51,880 bases of DNA from Sulfurimonas crateris (GTDB lineage Bacteria; Campylobacterota; Campylobacteria; Campylobacterales; Sulfurimonadaceae), in the NCBI GenBank assembly GCA_945870785.1, contig CAMBTK010000007.1, positions 1 through 51,880 of the forward strand. Direction: 5' to 3'. Of this stretch, positions 8,918 to 19,756 are shown piece by piece. The translations under genes were made by a program, and so were the position numbers. The first letter of the stretch is position 1. Every line of letters starts with the position of its first letter. Below the pieces are notes generated by a model. That model had not been told where the DNA came from. It searched no databases and saw nothing but the letters and a program-made list of their open reading frames with translations.

Positions 8918-11107
8918 CTATATGCTATCAACAATCTTATTTAATGTTGTTGATGGTCTCATTGCAGCTTCTGCTTTTTTATCATTTGGATGGTAGTATC
9001 CACCTATATCTTGAGCTTTACCCTCAACAGATAGTAACTCTTCAATGATTTTAGCTTCATTTTCAACAAGAGCTTTTGCAATAGGTGCAAATTTTGCAGC
9101 TAATTCTGTATTTTTACCTTCACTTAAAGCCTTTGCCCAGTATTGAGCTAAGAAAAAGTGAGAAGCTTTGTTATCAGGTTCTCCAGCTGTTCTTGATGGA
9201 GATTTATCGTTATCCAAATAAGCAGCGTTAGCAACGTCAAGAGCAGCAGTTACAGCAGCTAATTTATCGTCAGAGTTTTTCTGAGCGATAAAACGAAGTG
9301 ACTCAGCAAGTGCTAAGAATTCGCCTAATGAATCCCATCTTAGGTGCCCCTCTGCTAAGAATTGGTCAACGTGCTTAGGAGCTGATCCGCCAGCACCTGT
9401 CTCAAATACGCCACCACCAGCTAATAATGGAACGATAGATAACATTTTTGCAGATGTTCCAAGCTCTAAAATTGGGAAAAGGTCAGTTAAGTAATCTCTT
9501 AAAACGTTTCCAGTAGCTGATATAGTGTCAATTCCAGCTCTTACTCTTTTTAAGCTGTAAGCCATAGCTTTCTCAGGAGCCATTATCTCAATAGTTAAAC
9601 CTGATGTATCAAAGTTTTTAAGATACTCATTAACTTTTTTAATCATATTTGCATCATGTGCGCGTTTCTCATCTAACCAAAAAACAACTGGTACATTTGT
9701 AAGACGTGCGCGCTCTACTGCAAGACGAACCCAGTCTTGGATTGGAATATCTTTAACACGAGACATTCTCCAGATATCACCAGCTTCAACATTGTTACTC
9801 ATTAAAACTTTACCGCTTGCATCTTTTACTTCTACAACACCATTTTCAGTCATCTCAAAAGTTGTTGGATGAGAACCGTACTCTTCAGCTTTTTGAGCCA
9901 TTAATCCTACGTTTGAAACTGAACCCATTGTTGTTACATCAAACTGGCCATTTTTAACACAATCATCAACACACTCTTTGTACATTGTTGCATAACATCT
10001 ATCAGGAATTACAGATACACACTCTTGTACTTTTCCATCACGATTCCACATTTTACCGCCATCACGAACTACAACAGGCATAGAAGCGTCAATAATAACG
10101 TCGTTTGATGCATGTAAATTTGTGATACCTTTATCAGAATCAACCATTGCCATTGGAGGTTGCTTGTCGTAAGTAGCCATTAACGCTGCTTCAATTTCAG
10201 CTTTTTTTGAAGATTTTTCTAATTTTTTATATAAATCTCCAAGTCCCATATTTGGGTTATATCCGATTGCTGCTAGTTCATCACCATATTTAGCAAACAC
10301 ATCTTTGAAAAATACTTTTACAGCATGACCAAACATAATAGGGTCTGAAACTTTCATCATTGTTGCTTTTAGGTGAAGTGACCATAAAACACCATTTTTC
10401 TTAGCATCATCTAATGTTGTTTGAAAAAACGCTTGAAGAGCTTTTGCAGACATAAAAGTAGCATCTAAAATCTCTTTATCAAGAGCATCAATAGTTTTTA
10501 ATACTTTGCCATTTAGCTCAATACTGATTTTTTGATTGCCACTTACTATAATAGATTTCTCATTGCCATAAAAATCTCCGTTGTCCATATGCGCTACATA
10601 AGCTTTTGAAGATTTTTCAAACGCTCTTAATTTATGAGGATTTTTTTGTGCAAATTTCTTTACAGCTGCTGCTGCACGTCTATCTGAATTACCTTCACGA
10701 AGAACAGGATTAACTGCTGAACCTAAACAAGTAGAGTATATCTCTTTAAGTGCTTTTTCTTCATCAGTTTTTGCATCTTCAGGGTAGTTTGGAACATCAT
10801 ACCCTTGAGCCTGAAGCTCTGTAATACACTCAATAAGCTGACCAACAGAAGCAGAAATATTTGGAAGCTTGATAATGTTGCCATCTGGTTGTAAAACAAC
10901 ATTGCCTAATTCAGCTAATTCATCATTAATTCTTTGCTCTGGTTTTAATCTATCAGAAAACTTAGAGATAACTCTACCAGCTAGTGAAATATCACTGGTA
11001 ACTACTTCAACACCTGCTGCTTTAGTAAAAGCATTTACGATTGGTAATAACGAATATGTTGCTAAAGCTGGTGCTTCATCTATTTTTGACCAAATTATTT
11101 TTGACAT
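8918..11107 (-). CDS. icd: Monomeric NADP-dependent isocitrate dehydrogenase
   Basis: About 730 aa from internal ATG ([24 protein letters not shown]); long ORF to 11155 uses GTG. Monomeric IDH family features ([30 protein letters not shown]). Confidence 0.94.
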   Translation of the reverse strand: MSKIIWSKIDEAPALATYSLLPIVNAFTKAAGVEVVTSDISLAGRVISKFSDRLKPEQRINDELAELGNVVLQPDGNIIKLPNISASVGQLIECITELQAQGYDVPNYPEDAKTDEEKALKEIYSTCLGSAVNPVLREGNSDRRAAAAVKKFAQKNPHKLRAFEKSSKAYVAHMDNGDFYGNEKSIIVSGNQKISIELNGKVLKTIDALDKEILDATFMSAKALQAFFQTTLDDAKKNGVLWSLHLKATMMKVSDPIMFGHAVKVFFKDVFAKYGDELAAIGYNPNMGLGDLYKKLEKSSKKAEIEAALMATYDKQPPMAMVDSDKGITNLHASNDVIIDASMPVVVRDGGKMWNRDGKVQECVSVIPDRCYATMYKECVDDCVKNGQFDVTTMGSVSNVGLMAQKAEEYGSHPTTFEMTENGVVEVKDASGKVLMSNNVEAGDIWRMSRVKDIPIQDWVRLAVERARLTNVPVVFWLDEKRAHDANMIKKVNEYLKNFDTSGLTIEIMAPEKAMAYSLKRVRAGIDTISATGNVLRDYLTDLFPILELGTSAKMLSIVPLLAGGGVFETGAGGSAPKHVDQFLAEGHLRWDSLGEFLALAESLRFIAQKNSDDKLAAVTAALDVANAAYLDNDKSPSRTAGEPDNKASHFFLAQYWAKALSEGKNTELAAKFAPIAKALVENEAKIIEELLSVEGKAQDIGGYYHPNDKKAEAAMRPSTTLNKIVDSI

Positions 11108-11247
11108 ATTTATTGTCCTTGAGTGATATTTTATATTTTTGCAATAAGGTAACACTTACTACAAAAACTTACAATGGATATCTTACCACCAAGATGAATA
11201 ATATGGCTAAACATTACCTGAGTATTTAGTTTTCTTTAAATAATGTT

Positions 11248-12192
11248 TCATTTAGTAGCACGGTTAATATTGTCCAAATGTGTAGAATAGTTACACGAGA
11301 AATCATGTGTTCCTTTTTTTGATCTCATAAAGTAGAGATACTCGCTCTTTGCTGGAAATATAGCGGCTCTTATAGCGCTGACGCTTACATTACATACAGG
11401 ATACTCTGGAATGCCGTTATGTAGGTATGTGTTATATGTTGATGTGTCTTCTCTTATTCTTGCTGGGGTTACTTTTATATGTGAATATTGCCCATAGTTT
11501 AGAGTTCCATCCATCTGAAGTTTCATACCTTTTTTAATTCTGTTGTATATAACGGAACTCACTAGTGGCATCTCCTTTATATTGGCAGATTCTTTCTCTA
11601 TAATAGAGGCAATTGTTACAAATTGAAACCATTTCTTTTCATTATATAATCCAAAGACTTTTTGAGATAAATTTTTCATTTGAGATAAAGACTCATTAAG
11701 TAAAACTCTAATAACAACTCTTTCTGTAATTCCCATTGGTAATTTATATGTATTTGGAACAAAAGCACCCTCAATCCAAGACGTTTGAAGAGCGTACTCT
11801 TTTTCTAAAACATCTCTATTGAGTCTTAATTGCTGAGATAACTGCTCTAAAAAAATATATGTCGTCTCTCCTGGGATAAGTGTTATCTCTTGAAGCTCAG
11901 CTTTTGCAGTTGTTAGTTTATATAAAAAATCCCATCTACTGTTAAGTGTAGTTTTCATATTTATCCAGCCACTTTGTGGTGAGCCAAATATTCTGAGTAA
12001 AAAAGTGTCAAGCTTACTTACGTTGTAATTTTTATTATGCATTTGTGTTATAATCTTGCCAATAGAACCTTCAGGAATGTATATCACTCTAGGGGAATTT
12101 ACAGGCTTATTTAGGTAATACATGAACGATAATATAATTATTAGTACAATTTCAAAAATCCATTTCATAATTATTAGCGCTTTATCATTCAT
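11248..12192 (-). CDS. mltG: Endolytic transglycosylase MltG (YceG-like)
   Basis: N-terminal TM; SWIEGAFVPNTYKLP, IASIIEKESANIKEMPLVSSVIYNRIKKGMKLQMDGTLNYG hallmark. Start chosen at MNDKALIIMKWIF (12192; weak SD AGAAG upstream) rather than 12288. Confidence 0.88.
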   Translation of the reverse strand: MNDKALIIMKWIFEIVLIIILSFMYYLNKPVNSPRVIYIPEGSIGKIITQMHNKNYNVSKLDTFLLRIFGSPQSGWINMKTTLNSRWDFLYKLTTAKAELQEITLIPGETTYIFLEQLSQQLRLNRDVLEKEYALQTSWIEGAFVPNTYKLPMGITERVVIRVLLNESLSQMKNLSQKVFGLYNEKKWFQFVTIASIIEKESANIKEMPLVSSVIYNRIKKGMKLQMDGTLNYGQYSHIKVTPARIREDTSTYNTYLHNGIPEYPVCNVSVSAIRAAIFPAKSEYLYFMRSKKGTHDFSCNYSTHLDNINRATK

Positions 12193-15100
12193 ATTTTTAC
12201 TTCTCTTTACTTTGTTTATATTTTTACAAAACGGAATCTTCTTACAAAATATATCATTTGCAAACATCAATGTTGATAAATTATACATAAAATGCGATAA
12301 AAAGATAACGCTCTACATAAAAGAGATTACTGTAAAAGAGCAGAAAAATCAAGACTTTACAATTGATGACGTTCAAGATATTTTAAAATCACTTAAAATA
12401 AATCTAGTCTATTTAACTATATTTAAAGAGATAACAATAGATAAAATTTCTTTTAATCAAGCAGATATAGTACTTAATTATAGCGACTCGAAAGATGGAT
12501 TTTTAAAAATATCTTCTCCATATGCAGAGTTGGATGCCACGCTCTCATTTCGGAATGCTCTTTTTCATCTTGATATTGAAAAATGTAAGATCATAGACAA
12601 AGATATAGACATTGACGGTGATATTATCTTTGATTTACGAGACAGATTAGAGTTTGTTGCTTCACTTGTACTAGATATAAAAAAAAGTGCAATACTCAAG
12701 ATATATATAAATAGTGACAAAAACAAGTTGTACTACGCTCTAGAGTCAGATAAACCAATAAAAAATCCAAAGCAAATATTAACGCTCTTTAGTATTGATG
12801 AAAGAGTGAAGTATTGGGTTGATGACGCTATAAAACTCTCAAGCCTAAACATTAACTCGTTTTATGGTTGGTTTGAGTATGAAAAAATAGAAGAAGCATA
12901 TTTAAATATTTATGCAAAAGCTATCGCAAATGATTTAATCTACACTTACGACACAAAACTATCTCCAATCAGAACTAAGGCTACGAACTTAGAATTTAAA
13001 GATGGAGTTCTATATATAAGACCAAAAAATGCTTACACGTATGATTTTTTTCTTGATAAAAGCTGGTTAAATATTGATTTTACGAAGCAAGAAGAACTTC
13101 TAACGCTCTATCTACTTTTTCAGGGAAGTGCTAATAAAGATTTACTATATCTACTTAATAGATATGGGATAAACCTTCCGTTCATTCAAAACAGAGGCTT
13201 ACTTGATACAGAGCTTACACTTGCAATCAATCTAATCTCAACTGATGTTGAAGCATCTGGAAACCTATATGCAAAAGATGCGCAGATAAACTATCTTGGG
13301 CTAGATATAGATATATATGATGCAAATATCTCCATAAATAACTCAGATGTAGAAGTTAAAAATATGTTAGCAAGCTATGAAGATATAGCTTCTTCACATG
13401 TAGATTTAGATTTTAGCGGTAAAACCTCAAGTGGAAAGTTAGTTTTCAAGTTTGATTCAATTAAATTTAAAGATAGTAATCTTTCTTTAATAAATGGCTC
13501 GACACCGCTTTTATCAACATACTTTATCTCGCCAGAGCAAGATTACTTAGAAATTGATAAATCAAGATGGAATTATAAAAATCAGAATATAAAAATAGAT
13601 GCCATAAATATACCATTTGATATAAAAAATCTAAAAGCAAAAATTCCGCCTACAAAAGTTGAACTCTCCGACCTTGCCTCTTTGAGTGTTTTTGGAGATA
13701 TTTTTTTAAAACCAACAAAGCTCAATTTAGATGTAGTAGTTAAAAAACTTGATTTTTTAGGCTTAAATTTAGATAAGCAAGTAGCAAAACTAAAACTTGC
13801 ACATGATAAAGATATAACTTCTATATCTTCAAAAAGCCCTATAAATTTAGCTTTAGATAAGCAGATGATAAATGTAAACAATATGCTTGTTGATATTTCT
13901 GATAGCTCTATTAGCCTAAAAAATTTAGCACTTGATTATAAAGATATTTTAAAATCAAAAGTTAGCATGGATTATAATCTCAAGAATAATTTTGGTCTTA
14001 TAGATATGAATAATACAACAATACAAAATTCTACTTTTGGAGAAGTATTTAAAAATGAAAAGAATACTCAGCTATTTTTTCAAAATAAAAACAACAAAAT
14101 ATACTTAAGTTCTAAGGAGTATAGACTAGAGTATATATTAAGTGATGGTAATTGGTTATTGCAATTAAACTCTCTTGATAAGATTTCAAAAAACTCAAAA
14201 TTTTTAGAAAAATATAAACTTGTTGATGGAACATTGAGAGTAGAAAAAAAGAAAGATAATGAAAATATACTATTTAGTCTTGATTTGGACTATGAACATA
14301 AATTTCTTGTAGATGAAAATATTCCTATTGAAAAATATCTAGTTAATGGAAAATATAACACAAAAAGCAGCCAAGCGGTTTTAAATATAAATAATCTAAT
14401 AGATATAAAAATAAAAGATGAGATAACTATAAAAGCAGACAATATAGGCGTTGATGTTAATGAAATCATTAATATATTTAGTGATGAAAACTCTACAAAA
14501 GAGAGTACAAAAGAGAATATTCCCGTGTATGTAAACGCAACAGATAGCTATATTTATCTTAGTGAGAACAGACATGTAATATCGCAAAGCATAAATTTTA
14601 AGTATATAAACAATATTTTCTCAGCAGAGCTAAGACATAAAGATGGCAAAGCAACATTTTTACTTAAAGATGATGGTTTTCATCTTTATGGAGAAAACTT
14701 CAATGATGAATTTATGGAAAAACTCTTTTCTCTCTCAAAATTTAAAGGTGGCTCAATGGAGTTTTATATCAATGGACTTTTGGATGAGTACGGCGGCACA
14801 GTAAACATTACAGACACAACCATACTAGATTACAAAATCTTAAATAATATCCTTGCCTTTGTAAACACAGTTCCATCTCTTGTAACATTTTCCCTCCCAG
14901 GATATAACAAAAATGGAGTCGAAGCTAAAAATACATACATGAATTTTAAATTTAAAAATGATGTCTATAAAATCAGTGATATATACTTAAAGTCAAAAGA
15001 GATAGAGATTGCGGGATTTGGAGAAGCTAGTATAAAAGAAAATAGTGTCAATTTAGACCTTAACTTGAAGACACAAATCGGAAGTTCTCTCTCAAAGATA

Positions 15101-15289
15101 CCGCTTCTTGGACATATTTTACTTGGAGAAGAGAGTGTCTCCACTACATTAACAGTTACTGGAGCGCTTGATGACCCAGATGTAAACACTCAATTAGCAA
15201 AAGATATTGCGGTCGCACCTTATAATATAATCAAGAGAACGCTTATGTATCCTCTTGAATTATTTAAAGATAACAAGGATAAAAATTAA
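12122..15289 (+). CDS. Large AsmA-superfamily / YhdP-like (DUF3971-type) envelope protein
   Basis: 1055 aa; N-terminal TM, long beta-rich repetitive body, C-terminal SLSKIPLLGHILLGEESVSTTLTVTGALDDPDVNTQLAKDIAVAPYNIIKRTL typical of YhdP/AsmA_2 C-terminus. Confidence 0.8.
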   Translation: MNDNIIISTISKIHFIIISALSFIFLLLFTLFIFLQNGIFLQNISFANINVDKLYIKCDKKITLYIKEITVKEQKNQDFTIDDVQDILKSLKINLVYLTIFKEITIDKISFNQADIVLNYSDSKDGFLKISSPYAELDATLSFRNALFHLDIEKCKIIDKDIDIDGDIIFDLRDRLEFVASLVLDIKKSAILKIYINSDKNKLYYALESDKPIKNPKQILTLFSIDERVKYWVDDAIKLSSLNINSFYGWFEYEKIEEAYLNIYAKAIANDLIYTYDTKLSPIRTKATNLEFKDGVLYIRPKNAYTYDFFLDKSWLNIDFTKQEELLTLYLLFQGSANKDLLYLLNRYGINLPFIQNRGLLDTELTLAINLISTDVEASGNLYAKDAQINYLGLDIDIYDANISINNSDVEVKNMLASYEDIASSHVDLDFSGKTSSGKLVFKFDSIKFKDSNLSLINGSTPLLSTYFISPEQDYLEIDKSRWNYKNQNIKIDAINIPFDIKNLKAKIPPTKVELSDLASLSVFGDIFLKPTKLNLDVVVKKLDFLGLNLDKQVAKLKLAHDKDITSISSKSPINLALDKQMINVNNMLVDISDSSISLKNLALDYKDILKSKVSMDYNLKNNFGLIDMNNTTIQNSTFGEVFKNEKNTQLFFQNKNNKIYLSSKEYRLEYILSDGNWLLQLNSLDKISKNSKFLEKYKLVDGTLRVEKKKDNENILFSLDLDYEHKFLVDENIPIEKYLVNGKYNTKSSQAVLNINNLIDIKIKDEITIKADNIGVDVNEIINIFSDENSTKESTKENIPVYVNATDSYIYLSENRHVISQSINFKYINNIFSAELRHKDGKATFLLKDDGFHLYGENFNDEFMEKLFSLSKFKGGSMEFYINGLLDEYGGTVNITDTTILDYKILNNILAFVNTVPSLVTFSLPGYNKNGVEAKNTYMNFKFKNDVYKISDIYLKSKEIEIAGFGEASIKENSVNLDLNLKTQIGSSLSKIPLLGHILLGEESVSTTLTVTGALDDPDVNTQLAKDIAVAPYNIIKRTLMYPLELFKDNKDKN

Positions 15290-15291
15290 CT

Positions 15292-16494
15292 CTACTCATT
15301 TCTAAGAACAGTTAAAATATCTACTTCACTTGCTTTTTTTGCAGGATAAAATGATGAGATAATTACAATTACAAATGCTCCAAACACAATAGATAAAAAA
15401 TCTTTTACGCTTAAATCAAGTGGTAGTGTTGATGTTGGATATACATCTTTTGGAAGATGTACTATATCAAAAGTACTAAGAACCCATAAACCGCTCATTC
15501 CAAGAGCAATACCAGCTAAAATACCGCTTGTACCTATAACAATACCAAGATATAAGAAAACTTTTTTAATCTCAGCTGGAGTAGCGCCTAAAGAGAGCAG
15601 TAGCGCTATCTCGCTTCTTCTGTTCATAACAGTCATCAAAAGAGATGAGATGATATTTATAGCTGCAATGAGTATGATAAGCATTAAAACTATAAATAGT
15701 GAAGCTTTCTCTAGCTCTAAGGCAGCAAAAAAGTTTACATTATCTTCCCACCACCCTTTTATACTTACGCTTTGAGAGATATGTTCTTTAAGTTTTAAAA
15801 TGTCCTCTTGTGGATTTTGTGAAAAAACATGAATACCACTATACTGATTACTTGGCAAGTTAAGCATCGCTTGAAGAGAAGCAATTGTAGTATAGTTGTA
15901 TGCCTTGTCATAAGCTGATAGCCCAGAGTCAAAAACACCTTTTACGGTAAATCTTTTAATTTTTGGCGTAACATTCATCCCGCCAGGCTCTACATGAGTA
16001 AAGATATACATTAATTTATCATCATTTGAGAGTGCAAATTCATCTTTTAATGTTTTACCAATAAGAACATCAAATTTATCAAAACTCTGATCTTTTATTG
16101 CCTCTTTTAATACACTATTTACTTTTACTTCACTCTTAAAATCAACACCAAATAGGTATCCACCCTCAAGTCTAGAGCCACTTCTAGCCATAATTGCAGA
16201 TTGAACGTAAGGGCTAAAGCTCAAGTTTGGAAATTTAATCTCTAAATCAAGAAGCAGGTCTTCATTAACAGCACCATAAAATTTAGGAGTTATAGTTAGT
16301 GGATAGTTCATAATGGTTAGCTTTTTTTTAAACTCATTATCAAATCCATTCATAAGAGCCATTGCTATTAAAAGAACCATAACGCCAAGAGATATTCCCA
16401 AAAATGCTAAAAGAGCAGATAGAAATATAAAAGGCTGTTCATTGTCAAATCGTAAAAATCTTTTTACTAAATATGGGACTATTGATGTTTTCAA
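15292..16494 (-). CDS. ABC transporter permease, LolC/LolE-like lipoprotein-releasing family
   Basis: 400 aa; N-terminal TM, MacB-like periplasmic domain, C-terminal FtsX-like three TMs ([31 protein letters not shown]). Confidence 0.87.
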   Translation of the reverse strand: MKTSIVPYLVKRFLRFDNEQPFIFLSALLAFLGISLGVMVLLIAMALMNGFDNEFKKKLTIMNYPLTITPKFYGAVNEDLLLDLEIKFPNLSFSPYVQSAIMARSGSRLEGGYLFGVDFKSEVKVNSVLKEAIKDQSFDKFDVLIGKTLKDEFALSNDDKLMYIFTHVEPGGMNVTPKIKRFTVKGVFDSGLSAYDKAYNYTTIASLQAMLNLPSNQYSGIHVFSQNPQEDILKLKEHISQSVSIKGWWEDNVNFFAALELEKASLFIVLMLIILIAAINIISSLLMTVMNRRSEIALLLSLGATPAEIKKVFLYLGIVIGTSGILAGIALGMSGLWVLSTFDIVHLPKDVYPTSTLPLDLSVKDFLSIVFGAFVIVIISSFYPAKKASEVDILTVLRNE

Positions 16495-19064
16495 GAAGCA
16501 AACATACCTTTTTTTGGACCACTTTTACCGCAGCAAAGTTTGTATTTTTTTCCGCTTCCACAAGGGCAAAGATCATTTCTAGATATTTTTTTACTCTCAT
16601 TTTCTAATTCATTTTGATAATGATTAAATTGGATTGCAGCTTCATTTATCTTTCTTTGTAGCTCTAGTTTCTGGGCTACTTCTCTCGCCTCTTCTTCTGG
16701 GTCCTGTACTCTAAATTGAATAATCTGAAGAGTTTTTATAGTGTTAAATTTTATATCTTCAACAAGCTCTGTAAAGAGGTTGAAACTCTCTTTTTTATAC
16801 TCAACAAGTGGGTCTTTTTGGTTATAAGCACGCAGTCTTATACCTGTTTTCATATTATCCATAGCATAAAGATGTTCTCTCCATGCATTGTCTAGCTCTT
16901 TTAAGTATAGTTCTCTCTCTATTTCACTGCAAATAGATGCATCAAGTACACCCATTTTTTTATCATAGTTGCTTTTAATCTTTTGTGTTAGGGCATCTAA
17001 CAATTCTTCATACTCGTAAGATGTAAAATCATCTGGATTTAGCTCTAAATTTATCTCTTCGTGAAGAAGCTTAAATAGTTTTTCTAGATTAAAGTCCTCT
17101 TTTATTCCACCGTTAAAGATAGAAGCATTAGCTAAAAGATGAGCTACATACTCAACTCTAATATCATTAACTTTTACAGATATATCAAACTCTGGGTCAA
17201 GTAGTTGATTTCTAAATTTATATACGATTTTTCTCTGCTCATTTGCAACATCGTCATATTCAACGATATGTTTTCTACCCTCATAGTGCATGTTTTCAAC
17301 TTTTTTCTGAGCTTTCTCAACTGCACGTGTTACCATTTTTGACTCTATATACTCTCCATCTTCAACACCAAGTCTCTCCATGATACTCTTAATCTTATCA
17401 CTTCCAAATATACGCAGAAGAGAATCTTCTAATGAGAGATAAAATTGTGTCGTTCCATTATCTCCTTGGCGACCACTTCTTCCACGAAGTTGATTATCAA
17501 TTCTTCTGTTTTCATGACGTTCTGTACCTATAATATAGAGACCGCCAAGAGCTTTTACTTCATCATTCACTTTGATGTCAACACCACGTCCAGCCATATT
17601 AGTAGCAATAGTTACAGCACCTTTTGCACCAGCATTTTTGATGATTTCACCCTCTTGCGCATGATTTTTAGCATTTAAAACAGTATGTGCAATTTTTTCT
17701 TTTTTAAGCACCTCATGTAGCGCCTCTGACTTCTCTATAGATGCTGTTCCTATAAGAATAGGCTGACCAGTAGATGAGAGTTTTTTAATAGTATTTATAA
17801 CTGCTTCAAACTTCTCTTTTTCTGTTTTATAAATCAAGTCATTTAAATCTTTTCTTGAAATAGGTATATTTGTAGGTATTGAGATAACATCTAAAGAGTA
17901 GATTTGTGCAAATTCTGAAGCTTCTGTTTGTGCTGTTCCTGTCATACCCGCTAGTTTGTTGTACATTCTAAAGTAGTTTTGAAATGTAATATCAGCCAGT
18001 GTTTGAGTCTCTTCTTTTATCTCTACATTCTCTTTTGCTTCTAGTGCTTGATGAAGACCTTCTGAGAAACGGCGACCCTCGCTTAAGCGCCCTGTAAACT
18101 CATCTACTATTACAACTTCGCCATTATTTACAACATAATCAACATCTTTTTCAAAAAGATAGTTTGCTTTTAGGGCTTGATCGAGTATATGAGACAATGA
18201 AGCATTTTCTGGGCTATAAAGATTTTCAACTTTAAAAAGTTCTTCTGCTCTTGTAATACCATCTTCTGTTAAAAGAACTGTTTTATCTTTTTCATCTACG
18301 CTAAAATGTTCATCTTTTAATAGCTTAAGAGCTATGTCGTTCGCATCTTTAAAATCTCTGAGTGTTCTGTTTGTAGGTCCAGAAATAATTAGCGGGGTTC
18401 TTGCTTCATCAATCAAGATACTGTCAACTTCATCAACGATAACAAAATTGTGTCCTCTTTGAACCATGTTCTCACGAGAGTAACTCATATTGTCTCTTAG
18501 ATAATCAAATCCAAACTCATTATTTGTTCCATATGTAATATCTGCGCCGTAAACTTCTCTTTTTATAGCAGGGTCATTCATATTTTCTAAGATAACACCA
18601 ACGCTAAAGCCTAAAAATTCATATAATGGGCGCATTTCATTACCATCTCTTGAGGCAAGATAGTCATTGACGGTTACGAGATGAACACCTTTGCCACTAA
18701 TGGCATTTAGAACTATTGGAAGAGTAGCTACAAGAGTCTTCCCCTCCCCTGTTTTCATCTCAGCAATCTTGCCCTCATGCAGAACTATTCCACCAATAAG
18801 CTGAACATCAAAATGTCTCATGTTTAATACTCTAACACTAGCTTCTCTTGTAATAGCAAAAGATTCAACCAAAACGTTATCTATATTTTTAGCGCCAGAT
18901 AAAACACTCTCTTTTATCTCATTAAACGCACTTTTCAACGCATCATCACTAAGAGCTTTGTATTTGCTCTCTAAGTTATTTATTTTACTTACTATTTGAT
19001 TGTATCTTTTTAGTTCTCTATCATTTGTAGTACCAAAAATCTTACCCATTAATGCTTGTAGCAT
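16491..19064 (-). CDS. secA: Preprotein translocase subunit SecA
   Basis: [22 protein letters not shown] start, [14 protein letters not shown] Walker [22 protein letters not shown]-terminal [14 protein letters not shown] zinc motif. ORF extension to 19250 rejected. Confidence 0.97.
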   Translation of the reverse strand: MLQALMGKIFGTTNDRELKRYNQIVSKINNLESKYKALSDDALKSAFNEIKESVLSGAKNIDNVLVESFAITREASVRVLNMRHFDVQLIGGIVLHEGKIAEMKTGEGKTLVATLPIVLNAISGKGVHLVTVNDYLASRDGNEMRPLYEFLGFSVGVILENMNDPAIKREVYGADITYGTNNEFGFDYLRDNMSYSRENMVQRGHNFVIVDEVDSILIDEARTPLIISGPTNRTLRDFKDANDIALKLLKDEHFSVDEKDKTVLLTEDGITRAEELFKVENLYSPENASLSHILDQALKANYLFEKDVDYVVNNGEVVIVDEFTGRLSEGRRFSEGLHQALEAKENVEIKEETQTLADITFQNYFRMYNKLAGMTGTAQTEASEFAQIYSLDVISIPTNIPISRKDLNDLIYKTEKEKFEAVINTIKKLSSTGQPILIGTASIEKSEALHEVLKKEKIAHTVLNAKNHAQEGEIIKNAGAKGAVTIATNMAGRGVDIKVNDEVKALGGLYIIGTERHENRRIDNQLRGRSGRQGDNGTTQFYLSLEDSLLRIFGSDKIKSIMERLGVEDGEYIESKMVTRAVEKAQKKVENMHYEGRKHIVEYDDVANEQRKIVYKFRNQLLDPEFDISVKVNDIRVEYVAHLLANASIFNGGIKEDFNLEKLFKLLHEEINLELNPDDFTSYEYEELLDALTQKIKSNYDKKMGVLDASICSEIERELYLKELDNAWREHLYAMDNMKTGIRLRAYNQKDPLVEYKKESFNLFTELVEDIKFNTIKTLQIIQFRVQDPEEEAREVAQKLELQRKINEAAIQFNHYQNELENESKKISRNDLCPCGSGKKYKLCCGKSGPKKGMFAS

Positions 19065-19240
19065 TCGCAACCTTATTATAGATAAATGCCTGAAATAGGC
19101 ACCTATCATTGAAATTATTTTTATTTTATCATACATATAATTAGAAATTGCATAAACGAAGAAATCATTCTTTTTTCTAGGTATATTAAATAATATGTAA
19201 ACAGTCACTAAGATATAATTTTTAGAAATAAAGGATAAAA

Positions 19241-19756
19241 ATGAAACCATTTTTTATAGCACTTTTCATTACTGCTGAACTCTTTGCCTCTTTGGATACT
19301 ATCGTCTCATTTGATGCAGATTTTGTTCAGAGCATTACAGATGATAAAGATAAAACAATCAGCTACAATGGTCATATATTGGCAACTAAACCACAAAATG
19401 CGAGATGGAGTTATTTTAAACCTGTAAAAAAAGAGGTTTATATTAACGATTATGAAGTAACTATTGTTGAGCCCGAGATTGAGCAGGTAGTAATTAGAAA
19501 AATTGAATCAAATTTTGACTTTTTTAAGATGATAGCAAATGCAAAAGAGAGTTCAAAAGATAACTATACAGCTACATACGGAGAGACACTCTTTAAGATA
19601 AAGAAAAATGACAATCTAATAGAATCTATCTCGTATCTTGATGAGTTTGAAAACAGAGTTACAATTATCTTTAAAAATCAAAAACAGAATCAATCAATAA
19701 ATAAGAGTCTATTTACTCCTCTTTATCCTTTAGAATTTGATATCATAAGAGATTAA
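19241..19756 (+). CDS. lolA: Outer-membrane lipoprotein carrier protein LolA-like
   Basis: 171 aa with signal peptide; [38 protein letters not shown] typical of LolA. Confidence 0.85.
   Translation: MKPFFIALFITAELFASLDTIVSFDADFVQSITDDKDKTISYNGHILATKPQNARWSYFKPVKKEVYINDYEVTIVEPEIEQVVIRKIESNFDFFKMIANAKESSKDNYTATYGETLFKIKKNDNLIESISYLDEFENRVTIIFKNQKQNQSINKSLFTPLYPLEFDIIRD

Noticed and set aside
12193-12288. N-terminal 32-aa extension of MltG
   Set aside because: Start at 12192 has a weak SD-like sequence and gives a normal N-terminal TM; the extension would only enlarge the overlap with the YhdP-like gene.
19065-19250. N-terminal 62-aa extension of SecA in the ORF track
   Set aside because: SecA homology begins at [11 protein letters not shown] (19064) with an SD-like AAGG upstream; the extension covers the lolA/secA promoter region.
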